Positions 34,503 through 46,320 of a stretch of 64,000 nucleotides of DNA are shown in pieces. The number at the start of each line of letters is the position of its first letter. Position 1 is the stretch's first letter. The position numbers and the translations under genes are program-made. The notes beneath the pieces were generated by a model. The model was not told the origin of the DNA. It was given only the letters and a program-made list of their open reading frames with translations, and did not search any database. Origin of the DNA: Metallyticus violacea (Eukaryota; Arthropoda; Insecta; Mantodea; Metallyticidae); contig CM060840.1 in NCBI GenBank assembly GCA_030762175.1, positions 42,910,001 through 42,974,000 of the forward strand, given 5' to 3'.

Positions 34503-34772
34503 AGTATAGAGAAAGACGCATGGGAGATTATTTTCAATGAGCAAATACTAACAAAAATTTTATATTATGTAAACAAAAAATTGCAACAAATTAGGAAAAA
34601 CAGACAAAATATATTAAGCCAGATAAGCTATCAAGACCTTGAACTTGAACTAAAAACATATATAGAATTGTTTCTCATTGGATTAAATCTAACAATGAAA
34701 CTTTAGAAGTATTACTTGTAACAGGTGGCACAAGTAGACGTATGATTGAAGCAGCATTTATCGCATGCCTGC
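34503..34772 (+). pseudogene. piggyBac transposase fossil
   Basis: An open plus-strand stretch reads SIEKDAWEIIFNEQILTKIL, YYVNKKLQQIRKN and DLELELKTYIELFLIGLNL. After a frameshift it continues NNETLEVLLVTGGTSRRMIE. This is the start of the piggyBac DDE domain: F-x-x-x-F-x-D-E-x-I-x-x-I-V-x-x-T-N, then E-I-K-A-F-I-G-L-L, then N-x-S-L-x-x-L-W-S-T-D-G-T-G-R. The key Asp of the WSTDGTG block is lost here (LVTGGTS). No other catalytic blocks and no TTAA-flanked ends were recognised, so it is a short internal fragment. Confidence 0.82.
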
Positions 34773-35498
34773 TTGATAATACTAATGTTATATATAATGT
34801 AACATTGCATATGCAATATTTCATATAATTCAATATAGATTATATCATCAAATAATAGTGTTAATATTAGTATACATTCTAATGTGCATTTTAAGATAAT
34901 ACATTTTCATATGATTATGTATTTTAATAATAGTTCTGCGAACGGAGAGTAATTATAGTTAAAACTTTGGTCGCGTCTGGATGCTAATTCATCGCGCCTT
35001 ATGACGTAATTTTATTTTGAGAGAGCCAATGTATATTTAAGATTTTAAAGTATCACGGGTAGCATGCACATATATTTGTGACCACCGTCGGAGTCAGAAA
35101 ACAACATGGAGGTGATTTTTCATGAGAGTATATAAAGAGGCTGTTCACGACGTTTTGGAACCCCTTTTCGATGCAATCTGCCTACTGTACACGTATATTG
35201 CATTAGGCCTATGGGCGCACGACCACGTGGTGCATAAATCAATACTTCGTAGCGGTCAGTAGTGTCTTGTGCCGAGTGGGTTGCGGAAAGTTTTAAGTAT
35301 TGTAAATAGAGGGCCGGTGACCTGAATGCGAGGACAAATGCAGACGGTCCTAAGATCAAAGGCAAATTCTAATTACTATCTCCATCGCAAGGTGATTCTG
35401 CTGGGATCAAATGTAGGTCAAAACCCTGGATTAATTTCAGAAACATTTACTAATGTAAAAAGATATGATCAATAAAATTGCAGTTAAATGTTGTACCG

Positions 35499-35502
<4 letters not shown>
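34773..35502. other. Interval with a TATA-like motif
   Basis: TATATAAAG lies at 35129-35137, 5' of a GC-richer stretch (35150-35400). No downstream open frame or initiator is convincing. The stretch may belong to an unrecognised element. Confidence 0.3.
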
Positions 35503-35535
<33 letters not shown>

Positions 35536-35725
35536 GAAAAGTAACCTCTCCCAGTCTTGTTGAGCGGGACATTACAAAACACAGCGAAAGGCACCGATGA
35601 GATTCTATTGTCGAGAAGCGTAGACAACAGGCCGAGGCAAGAAACAACTTCAACAATACAAAGCCACTTTAGATATCTCTGAGAATTATTAGCCTTTCTG
35701 CCATTTGACGAAGCCAGTACCAGGG
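35503..35725 (-). mobile_element. Candidate retroposed sequence with poly(A) tail
   Basis: On the minus strand about 190 bp of moderately GC-rich DNA, including GTCCCGCTCAACAAGAC, ends in a run of 30 A (the T run at 35503-35532). One frame is open throughout but has no recognised motif. A 5'-truncated retroposon or processed pseudogene fits the layout. No target duplication was found and no other copy lies in this window. Confidence 0.4.
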
Positions 35726-35747
35726 TTAAAAGGTAAGATTTTGGTAA

Positions 35748-35799
35748 AACAGCAGTCAGTTCATGGATATTCCAGAATATCCATGAACTGACTGCTGTT
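35748..35799. repeat. Perfect palindrome, 25-bp arms, 2-bp loop
   Basis: The arm at 35748-35772 is the exact reverse complement of 35775-35799, with only CA between. Symmetry stops at once beyond the arms. The arms carry CAGCAGTCAGTTCATGG. It starts 22 bp upstream of the probable retroposon's 5' end. Confidence 0.97.
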
Positions 35800-36089
35800 A
35801 TACAACTATTTTATTGGCAACTAAGAGTACATAGATGAAATGCTTATTGGATTTAAGGGCTATATATATTTTGTATGTATATGACAAAAAGACTAGATAA
35901 TGTGGTATATGAAATCAATGGTAGGGAGGGAAGCTGTTCCTTTCTATTACCAACTGTATTGCAAGTCCGTTGCCCATTATTCTGCTTACGCATCTCTACC
36001 TTTATCTCAATTTAAGTTGTGTTGGTTTCAACCTGATAATCTTCAACTTAAGTTTAAGCTATCTCAATTGAATAGACCCTTCTTGTTTA

Positions 36090-36960
36090 TTGCTGACTTT
36101 ATCTGAATTTATTTTAGCTTTAATTTTAGATAATTTTGCTTTATGCAGTCATTTTGCTTTCTGAATTTATTTTGATAAAAGTTTTTCCTATCTCCGATAA
36201 TGTACAGTTCACATTCTGAATTGTATTTAGTATCTCGATTTTAGACTGTCTCACTTTATATAGACTGTATTGACCTATTTCTATCTTTTTATGTATTTTG
36301 TTAGTTTTAGCTTATCTTATCTTATCTTATAAACTGAAGTTTTCCATGCCCACTTTAAATAACTGTATTTTCGTGTTCATTTTAAAATAATCCTATATTA
36401 TATGGATCATTTCTAGGTTTTTCTGAACTTATTTCGGTGGTAATTATAAGCTATCTTAACGTACATTTAATATATATACTTAAATTATCTATCCTAGTTT
36501 TATCTGCATTTATGTTTATTGTTTTAGTCTACCTCATATTAAATAGACCGCACTTACCTATTCATAGTATTATTTGAAAAATGTTCGTGTTATTTATATC
36601 CCATCTTACCTTACCCACGTGCACATTCTGGCCTTCTTTATGTATTTATTGCTTTAATCTGGCCTAAATTTATTTATAACTATATTTGGCAATTCTTAGA
36701 TTTATCTTAATGCTTTTCCTGTTAACTTTAGGTCATTTGAGTTTGTGTGTATTCCTCTTGATATCAGTGCATTATTAAAACTTGTAGTGTTAACACTAGT
36801 CTATCTCACTTTATATATAAAGATTATATATACTCTACTTTCCCAAGTCTCTCTTTATCTGAATTAATTTTTTGTATTGCTTTTAGTCAATTTGGCTTTA
36901 CATTAACCTGCCGATTTTAATTTTGTATTAAATTTGTATTTCAAATTATATATTCTCTCT
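36090..36960. repeat. T-rich, degenerate long-period repeat region
   Basis: The plus strand is strongly T-rich. Motifs recur in order: CTGTCTCACTTTATA (about 36248), CTACCTCATATTAAATAG (about 36527) and CTATCTCACTTTATATA (about 36799), spaced 270-280 bp. TTTATCTGAATTTATTTT-like blocks occur at about 36098, 36503 and 36857. A (CTTAT)4 tract lies at 36311-36330. Ancient tandem duplication is possible; low-complexity coincidence cannot be excluded. Confidence 0.4.
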
Positions 36961-39239
36961 TTAGTGTTATATTTAATTTGTGTTCGCAGATCAGATGACC
37001 ATGAATTCAAAGCAAAGAACCCTCACTAGCCTAGAAACTTAATGAAAGTAGAGCAGAAGAAGGAGAGAGAAATTAAAATGCTGAGATCCGAATTACTACA
37101 TAAAATGAAGGGTGTAATATAAAAATAGCGCCAATATGTACATGATTCGTGTAAGTTTTCTGAAGCTATATATCACCACGCCTGGCATACTCGTATATTA
37201 TGAGTGGCACTGTTTCATATGCTTAATGTTATTACAACTTTAGCCTTCGTCATCTTGACTACTTAGCCTCACGTTCATTTATTTGCCTGCTTAATTTATT
37301 ATTTTGTTCCGTAGAGTTCGAAAGTCATGCGTTCTCAAAAAGGTAAAGTGACAATGTCCATTTACACAAAATGTGATAATATATTTAATAAATAAAAACA
37401 TTATCTGAGCTTCGAATGAGCACACTAAATGTTCTTAGGATGTTTTCAAATAAGATATTAATCTTTCAGTAAGGAATACAGAACGTTAAGATGAAATGAA
37501 CCCGACTCCCAGAAGATAAAGTCTATATTTACTTTTTAAGATCATCAGTCGACAAAAAAAAGTAAATTTAATAAGAATATTAAAAATTATTGTAAGATTA
37601 TATTACCCACTTATTTTTAATTTTTTGACCATTTTGTTGTCTTTTGTGTATAAGTTAGGTGGGCTTTGGCTGCTTATGTACCTATGTATTAATATATTAT
37701 TTACCTTTTTTCCTTAGCTTTTACTTATTTGACCTTGCAACATAACCTTCAAACTCTACTTGAAATGTCTTTAACTAGGAAAAATGATTTTATCTGCAAG
37801 TATCTATAAATGTATAAAGATACATTTTATTGTTTTTCTCCTACAGTATTTCATTTAATTTATATTTATAACGCTTAATTCAAAAGTAAGGCATTTCCAA
37901 AAATGTATTAGAGAACTGCTATCTGAGAAATCAGTTTACTAATTTTCGAATACTTTATTCAAATTTCAGGCTGTATATTAAAATTGAGCTTCTTTTTTAG
38001 TTGATACCAGTTAGTAATACTTTTATAGCAGATTTTATAGCAGAACTGCCATTGATATGTGTAATATGTAATGTGTAACATGTTTGTTGCTTTTGAACCA
38101 TATGCAGATGGATTCGAATGGACAGTAGGAAGCATAAAGACGAATAATTCAAAGAATACATTTAAGAAGAGGCAACAGATAATTCCAACTGTTACATTTG
38201 CGATCATAATGGCAATCTTTTAAAATACGCACAACGATTGCAATGAATAGAAATGAAAGAAACATTGCTCTTTATGTTACAAGTGGCAAGATGAAAGGCG
38301 GTTGTTTAAGAGCACATCTGCTGAATAATTTGGTGACTGGAGCTCCCTAAGGGCAGACTATCTCCGAGCAAGTAAAGTGGAATAAATATCTTGTAGAATC
38401 ATCATTAAGATTATAATCGCATAAAACGGCAGCATATAATATGAACGCTGCAGCTGTTGATTTAAATGTCAATCAGCTGTCCTCTTTTGACAGCTCTTTC
38501 ACTCACTAACATTTTGTTTATCTTACATACACTTACATTGGTATAATTTAAAGGTGTATTTAACCTTTTTTCTAATACGATATTGGCAGTGCTGTGCATA
38601 ATGACAACAGATTACGGAATTAAGGGATAATTACTTTAATATTCCAGACTTCTTACTTTACGGCTGTCTGATCTCTGGTAGACTTTTTAAAGGGCCAAAA
38701 TTTACCAACAAAATTTAAGGTAATTTCTAACCATTTTATTAGTGATACGGACATTTTAAGAGAACAATTTATACATGTTTATTTTAAAAGCTGTCGACTA
38801 CTAATGATTGTAGACATTTAACGAAATCAGCGGTCAAAGCTCAATACTTACAATATTATCAACATTTCCCAGTAAACTTCAACATTCACTATAATGTCTA
38901 AGTGAAAGGTGAATATAGTTTGTCGAATGATCACAGCTGTGTTTATTTGTGCGTAGAAGCAGCACATCAATTATGTACTTGAGGGAATTAATATCTCCAA
39001 TTAGTCTGCATGGGTTAGATCTTTTTCCCCGAAGGGGAATAAAATGAAGTTTACACAGGATATTGATGTTTAAAGGCTTGAAAACAAAATAATCGATTAT
39101 AAATTATATGGGTGTTTCAAATCTAGTCAAGTTTACACAGAAAGTTGTTTCAAAAACCGGAAATGTCGTATGTCCTTTTTTTACTTAAATTAAGATGCTC
39201 GAAAACATTCCCTTAATTTAATTTTAGTCATCAACATTC
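36961..39239. other. AT-rich interval, no feature recognised
   Basis: No gene, RNA or repeat was recognised. Confidence 0.45.
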
Positions 39240-39640
39240 ACTGATGCTTGGCCGCTTTCGTAGTGCCTACTAATTCGGAGATAGTGGGTTCGATTCCCGG
39301 CCAGGTCAATCTGTTTTTTTTGTTGTTGTTGTTGTTGTTGTTTTTTTTTTTTTTTGTTTCCTTCTGTCTCTCTGAGGAGGTGAATGACATATAGCATTGA
39401 GGTTCCAACGAGTTCATTTGCGTCATCATTAATTCATTTCATTCAGCTATGTAGGTACTCAGTTCAAGAACCCAACACTCCGGTTATACCATATTACCTT
39501 CACCATCATCTCCACTGGAAAAAGGTAGCAGCGCCCTACCGGCCTCAGAAGTTCAATACTATACCGCCACATGCCATGGGGAATGCTCACAAGTCTATGA
39601 TAACACTAAGCTGACATTGGACAAATAAAAATATCCTAAT
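39240..39640 (+). mobile_element. SINE family D, single copy
   Basis: The tRNA-like head contains TTGGCCGCTTTCGTAGTGCC and box B GGGTTCGATTCCC (39287-39299), followed by GGCCAGGTC. A (TTG)n and T-run tract (39313-39355) follows. The body then includes TCTCTGAGGAGGTGAATG, CGCCCTACCGGCCTCAG and CCATGGGGAATGCTCAC, ending in an A-rich tail. No second copy lies in this window and no target duplication was found. Confidence 0.62.
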
Positions 39641-41879
39641 CCTCTACAACCAATGGTGAATGTTAATTGCTTAAATATTTGACTTTCTCTAAGACATATA
39701 GTGAGCAATCAACGTTTACCGTACCTAAGTTACACAGTTATGGTGAAGTTTTTGAGAAAGCTTCTTCTGTAATTTGCAATAACTCTATAGCTTCATTGCA
39801 ATAACATCATGGTATGCGTTGTTGCATCTTCGTCATAGGAACAATGAACCAGAGTTGTGCTGGTGAGATATCAAAGAATGGTCATTTTCTTGGTATCATT
39901 TGTAGGAAAAGATAACATAAAGAACAGGCTAAAGATGTTTAAAACTTAAGGGGATAAGGGTATTCTGAGTACCTGCCTAATTATGCTTCAATGCATTAAT
40001 CTTGCCCTTACCCAAAAAGTTCTTAACGAATTTGTCGAAATATTTGAAATTTTTGAGAATTATTCTGCATCTCATTATGCTTCTATGTTGTGTGGTTTGT
40101 TTTACACATCAATTATTGCATAAAAGATTCATTCAAAATTTGTTCAACGCATGAACATTTTTTTTTCTCAGAAACAACAGTACAGCAATACAGAAACACA
40201 ATTTTTATGTTTTCTTTTAATGTAGTTATCTACATGTAACACCTTTGTAGTTAATTATATAAATTAGACGAGTGGAATTTTTCTTTACTTGAAATGTATA
40301 GAGTATAAATTCACTTAATTTTAATGTGTTATGTGCCCGTAATATCCACAAGTTCAATATTAAAATTATAAGAGTGGCAGTACCATTACATTAGTAATTG
40401 GTACACAAATTTACAATCTTTGAGCTTTCTAGTTATGGTTTCTGAGAAAAATATACCAGAGCGTGCATAGATGTAATTCTGAAATTAATGTCTTCTATAA
40501 ATTAAAATTCTGAATCCCATCAATGCATTCCATTGCTCATAATCATCTTCACTTTCATTTCTGGATTCTTGTCCCTTTTTAAGCATGCCTTCACTTAAAT
40601 TTGACTTCCTTGGTTGAATAATAGGCAGTACACAATCTGTTGCTATCAAACTTCTTATTATTTAACGAAAACAGATACTCCGTCATTTATGTTGTCTTCA
40701 TTCTGTCATCACCCTCTGATTATGATGAAACAATTGGGTCTATACGGTGGCAAAGGGTATTTCGCAAAACTCAGAGCATTCTCTTTAAGCTACATGCGTT
40801 TGCATTTGCTACCAAGAGCGTAAAATTTCAGCTCTGTACTCTTGTAGTTTCTGAAAAAACTACTTGAATGTGCTGATCTTTCATTATTATCCCACAACAT
40901 AGCCCTCCCCCACTATTAATGTTTTCTTCTAAATGGTGGCTTTGCAATATGCACACGCAGTGTTCTTATCAATAAAACCAGAAATTAAGTCTGCTCTACT
41001 GACGATAACCCTTATTATTTACATTAATACTACAAATATACATCATTATGTCACTTGTTTCCTTGTAAGAAACCTTGTTAATACTTCAACTCACAATACT
41101 TTCATTTTCGGCACACGGTTTGTCACGTAGGGATTGGTTTTGTTTTATTTTTCTTTTAGTAATATATTGGTTTTTAAATTTATGTTTCTTAATTAAAAGT
41201 CCCTTGCTGCATCATGGCGCTGCAGTGCAGTTAATAGCTTTAAAACTATAAAACAAAATGTTTTGAAGGTCTAATCTTATCAGATAGAAAAGATACACGG
41301 ATTATATGAGGGCTTATATGATACTTCTGAATTAAAGCCACATTTAAATACTTAACAAATACAATTTACATGTTCTTAATCTACAAGCTTCAAGAAAAAA
41401 TTAGTGCTAAGAACAAAATATATAGTTTTTAATAATTTCAGAGTACCTTGATCCCTTAAGTAGTGTGAAGTAAACCAAATTTAATACGTTAGATCTCAAA
41501 CTTCTAGCTATCTTTTGGACCTTTCACATATTAGAAGTGTCAATTCTTAGATAGAAAAATTTGTGAATTCATTTTCATTTAAAGACAAGGGTAAGAATAA
41601 GAAGAATTACTATTTTTAACCGACGAGAGTCAGATATAAATGTTATTTAGTGGCTTTACCGCTTTGCAGAAACTTCAATCATTCAAACTTAACAACACGA
41701 GAAGCAAGACTCACATCTCTTATTTCCAGGCTATAGGTGAAAATATTAAGTGTTATTCCAAATAGTTAAAGAATTTTGCATGTTAATATTTCTATCACAA
41801 AGAAACTATAACTACTATGATTAATGTGAGTAACGGCCATTATTATTAAGCTTACAATTAATATCGCTATTAATATTAC
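39641..41879. other. AT-rich interval, no feature recognised
   Basis: Unique-looking DNA. Overlapping frames at 40614-40867 carry no motif. Confidence 0.45.
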
Positions 41880-41880
41880 A

Positions 41881-41927
<47 letters not shown>

Positions 41928-41928
41928 A
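41880..41928. repeat. (ATT)n microsatellite
   Basis: Uninterrupted ATT units. The flanks carry further imperfect ATT. Confidence 0.95.
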
Positions 41929-44900
41929 ATTGCTATCACTATTATTATCGTTATTACTGTTCTTATTATTATCATTGGTGATTTATGTGTTTCTTTAAAA
42001 GATACACTTGAGCATTGTATCTTCATCAATTTGTATTACTGTGCACATGATGTACATATGAAATTGTCATAACATGGAAAAGTGCCTATTGCCATTTGCC
42101 GGTAGTAGACCCTTTGGACAATAGCAGGAGAAAACAGGTTCCTTTTATAGAACCGAGGTCGCAGTCTTTTTGTTCCACCCTTTAAAAAACTTGTGTAGGA
42201 AAAGCTACCGTTTGCAAGGAGTTACGTAAACATATGGGTGTTAAAAACCCCGCCAGAGGTGAGGCGTCTGAATTGCCTGGACCTTTAAATCCTCGTATTA
42301 GAAAAGAGGTTTTTAAAGAATAAGTACACAACGAATCATGCCAGCCGAGACAAACGCAGGTTTAGCCAGTGAGAGAGCTGGATTCAGAGTTAAAAATTTA
42401 GACATGACATTCTTGTGCATTACGCGGGACTTAAAACATCCCAACGATACAGATTCGAATTCTGTATAAATAGACAGAATTGGAGGACGGGACATGATCA
42501 TTCGCATCTCAAGTCATTCAGATGCAATTGGTCACGAGACAGATACTCATTCTTGTACATTCATTCAGTCGACACTCGGCATTAAGACACACGTTCATTT
42601 GCCATTGAGATTCATTCATCATTTTGGTCTACGAGCATCCAGCATTCACACGACAAACGGAAGAATACTTAGAAACTTCAAAGGGAATTATTCAATAAAT
42701 CACCTAAACTTACTTTTCTCGATGCGTATTTATTTGCATCAGCGATCTCTTCCTAACCCATTGACTCAGTATCAATAAAACACCAAATACCCTGAGACCT
42801 TTGCTACTTCTAAATGGGACAGGAGTAATAAAGAAACCTCATTAGTGAGTCAACATACTTCAGCAACCAAGGCAATACTTCATTACATGAATCTACAATG
42901 TGAGGCCAACTACTGCTGGCCCAACCGTCATCGGCCCCACCCCATAACAGTTCTATATTTGGCTCCTCAACGCGGGGCTACTAATTACACCATTGCGATG
43001 CCACGTCGCACCCACAATACAGTCTCGTTGGTTACACATAATTCGCATTCTTTCGCTCAACTAAAAAACTGAAACAGAACATTTAATCGCTGAAATTCGT
43101 TCATTAAGGCATTAGCGTTTTAGCTCTCATAAAAGTATTTAGTTTTTGTTATTTCCATAATTAATGATAAAAAATGCGCCATTTTTGGAACGTGTTTAAT
43201 GACTCAAAATATTCTCTATAACATTCTGAGCTCAAGGAGCATGTAAAGAGGACCGAGTGTATGTCCCTCCAGAAAACGTGCCAAGTTCCAAAGGTGCCAG
43301 CAGTAAATCAATAGAGCTTTGCAGCTCCATGTCGCCAAAATGAAGATTAAGAGCCATATGAATAACCAATAATAGCCTGAACTATGCATTTTAGTACTCG
43401 CACTTAAAATACCACAAAGCATACTTAAAGAAATGTGAAATATTTCTAGTAAAATATCTAAAATGTAACAAAACTTCAGTCATGCAAGTACTTAACCGCT
43501 TTTATATGACAAGAAAGGCGATTCTAGTTTGAAACTTCCAGTACCCTATTTCACAAGCTTGTGATGTAGTAAACCTAGCCTCCATGCTATTATTACAAGT
43601 GTGTGTTTCTAGAACTTACGAGCGTAAACTGCTAGCTAGTTAGCTACTAGTGTTGCGAGCGATTCTTTTTACCATCGTTCTGTTTCATGAAACATTTGGT
43701 CTTGTAATATTACATATTGTTTACTAGTGAAACTTCACCCGTGAATCTCGGATAGTTAATTTACGTATATATTTTGGTTAGGTATTAATTAATTTCCGTA
43801 CTTCTTGAATTATCCATTTTCACCTGAAAAATATCATAGAAAATCAGCTACTTATAGCATTAATTGTAGATAAAAATGTGAATGGCGCATATGCATGTAA
43901 AATAAAAGCACTCACCATTATATCTTTCTTGCTCTTTGGCCAAAATGTGTCCCTCACATATGCGTAATCTTCCCCCGATGTAATTAATCACAAAGCTTTA
44001 ACATTTGCGTTATTATTTTCCACATTTCGACTTTGTCTTTCTTCTAATTTTGTTGATTGTCCAAATAATACTTCTTTATGCTCATTAATTAAATGCAGCA
44101 TGCTAATTTATTTTGAATATTTGAGATTATTTCGATGTGGTAGACATAATGCTATTTCTTGACTTGAATATGCGATTTGAAACATATGCCGCGTAAATAA
44201 ATTCGCACCAACAAACAATCCAGAGTAATAAATGTCTCCGAAACAGCCTTCTCGACGCTCGGATACAATCGCTGAACTAGTAACTTTGATAAGTGATTAA
44301 TGACAAATCTTACGATTCTACCATTGTGGAATAAATGTTAGTGAAAAAGGTTTTATTAGAACTGGTGAAATTTTTGTTAGTATTCTAATCGTTTCGTGAA
44401 ACAGTGCCTGGATGTCTTAAGAATAAAATTGCAGATAACTGTAATTAAAGCTGACGCAAACAAAATTTATTCAATTCCTAATTTTGGTTTCTCCAATTCA
44501 GCTCTTTCTTAAGTGGCAGTTGATGAGAATGGATCTAGAGTTAGCTTTAAATTTGGACCTGCAATACGAACACTTTTATTGCCTAAAGCAGTTTTTAACC
44601 TATTTGCGCTTTTCTTTTAAGCAAAAATTACGAACAAAATGCTCAGCTTCAATAGTTTTTGTTTTATATTTGAGAGCGTAATACTCTCGTGCAATTTGTT
44701 ATCTACTTCCGAAATAGAGAGAAAAACAAAGGCTACTTCAAATTAAGCTAGGAGGATATAACACTTATTTTAGATGTGTTCTGCAGGGTTTTCAACTGTT
44801 TTTAGTGCGTGGAATATGGAGATAAAGCAGTTCACATTCTGTACGAACAGCGAAACTAGATGAATCAGCATAGAAAAGAATAAAAATACCCTAAAGTGAA

Positions 44901-44943
44901 AAAAATATCTGGTCATTAGTCAAGGTAAATGACAATACACTCC
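41929..44943. other. Interval without recognised feature
   Basis: Open frames at 42494-42778 and 42845-43072 have no recognised motif. No repeats matched other parts of the window. Confidence 0.45.
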
Positions 44944-45243
44944 ACCGCCGCGGGTGGCCGAGGTCGTTAAGGCACGGACTCGTGAGCGGGAGGTCTGCGG
45001 TTCGAATCCCGCCAGGACCGTCCTCCCTGACTGGGGTTTTTTCCAGGTTTTCCTCAGTCTTCATAACTGGCAAATGCCGGGGAGGTACCTAAACTTAGGC
45101 CTGGAACGCTTCCTTCCTTAAAAAAAAAATCCTTTCCCAATTTATCATTTCATCTCATGTATCACCAGTGTCCACCGCCTGTGGTGCCTCAGTAGTGAAA
45201 ACGGGCGTTAAACACTACTAAAAAAAAAAAAAAAAAAAAAAAA
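44944..45243 (+). mobile_element. SINE family B, full-length copy 2
   Basis: Nearly identical to the copy at 624-914, with only a handful of differences over about 290 bp. Box A is TGGCCGAGGTCGTTAAGGC and box B GGTTCGAATCC. The poly(A) tail is about 24 nt. A perfect 12-bp target duplication, ACAATACACTCC, lies at 44932-44943 and 45244-45255. The intact tail and duplication mark it as a recent insertion. Confidence 0.95.
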
Positions 45244-45255
45244 ACAATACACTCC

Positions 45256-45680
45256 TATTTTCAGCTCAATGGAACATTAATATTGTCAGCAGTCTATAAA
45301 ATAAAACACATCTTTTTTACACTAATTATCAAATTTCAGATCTACTTTTGGCATTCTAGCTAACAAATGTTCCATGCTGCTACTTAATTTCAACGCAGTT
45401 GGATTTGCTTTGGCATACGTGCATCAGTAGGCACCGAAATCTTCAAACTTAACTATCAACAATTCCAGTTACTCTTTCTAGCCTTACAGACAGATGACCA
45501 GTGTTATCCAATGTCGATGTATATTTCTAAACAGAATGAAGATCGTCAACAGGTGGTTGAGTGATTCTTGCACGGATGAACTATGTACTAGAAACCTGTA
45601 AGTTCGCGAATTTAAAGATCGTCACAATAAGAAATAGCAAACACATTAGTGGCAATAGCAGCGTTGGTACTTTGTCGAAG
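45256..45680. other. Interval without recognised feature
   Basis: Nothing was recognised in this unique-looking stretch. Confidence 0.4.
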
Positions 45681-45688
45681 TATAAAAG
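45681..45688 (+). promoter_or_regulatory. Possible TATA box
   Basis: TATAAAAG, followed 25-35 bp later by TCAGGGCATC and then a GC-richer island. The geometry fits a core promoter on the plus strand, but no transcript evidence is visible. Confidence 0.25.
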
Positions 45689-45699
45689 ATAGCTTGTCT

Positions 45700-46200
45700 G
45701 TCTTGAGGTAGTCAGGGCATCTACCCTATCGTTGCAGTATCGCGCACTTGTGTGTACGCAAGTGTTTCAGTTTGCGTCCAATGTGGAATTTTGGTGGAAT
45801 GAGACTGAGTGGGTGGGTCGCTTGGTTTCCCCTTAATTAAACTTGACATAAACGGCGGTGGAGGTGGCAGTACTTACTAAACTGGTTGGGGAGCTCTGGT
45901 GGCGACAGTCCTCGTTTTACTGTGCAGAAAGGCGGAAGGCTCGCCGCCTCCTTCTCAACGACAATGTTTAGGACCAAAGAGGGCAGGAAAACAGAGGAAT
46001 GTAAGGGAGATAAAGGGGATGAGAGAGAAACAAGGGCGTCTCTTTGCTGCCTTCTTCCGGTTCTCAAATTGCTTTTTCCTTGCGATGGCTGACTTGTTTG
46101 CTTGGCTGGCAAGTGCTTGCCCTCCCATTGCGAGCATTCTAATTGGAAATTTCCTGCGCTCCAGATGTGTTAGTATAAACAGACGTCTTGGGTGCTAAAT
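45700..46200. other. GC-richer island with overlapping open frames
   Basis: GC and CpG content rise clearly against the neighbours. Four frames of 60-99 codons overlap on both strands (45837-46198), none with a known domain. On the minus strand a strong donor-like GTAAGTA lies near 45872. It could be a promoter region with a first exon, or an unrecognised repeat. Confidence 0.25.
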
Positions 46201-46219
46201 CCAATTGGTAATTCCCTAG

Positions 46220-46320
46220 TGTTCGTCAGTATTTCCGTCACTTTCAGTCAAAGTCTTGCTTATTCCATTCCAACCCGCAAACGTTAAGTTTCAGTTGAAA
46301 TAGCTCCAAGTAAAACAAAA
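46220..46320 (+). repeat. Dispersed 100-bp repeat, copy 1
   Basis: TGTTCGTCAGTATTTCCGTC, GTCTTGCT-ATTCC and CAGTTGAAAT recur at 48616-48711 in the same order and orientation. Both end in an A run, so this may be a short retroposon or the edge of a larger duplicated unit. Confidence 0.75.

Noticed and set aside
36311..36330. Telomere-like (CTTAT)n tract
   Set aside because: The insect telomere unit is TTAGG/CCTAA. This is only four units of a different pentamer.
39232..39662. Inverted AACATTCAC/GTGAATGTT pair flanking SINE-D as transposon ends
   Set aside because: Only 9 bp match, the spacing does not coincide with the SINE edges, and a retroposon is not expected to have inverted ends.
44947..45021. 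tRNA-Ser-like gene
   Set aside because: It is the head of SINE-B: no proper acceptor stem pairing, a SINE body follows, and identical heads occur at 0.63 and 51.6 kb.
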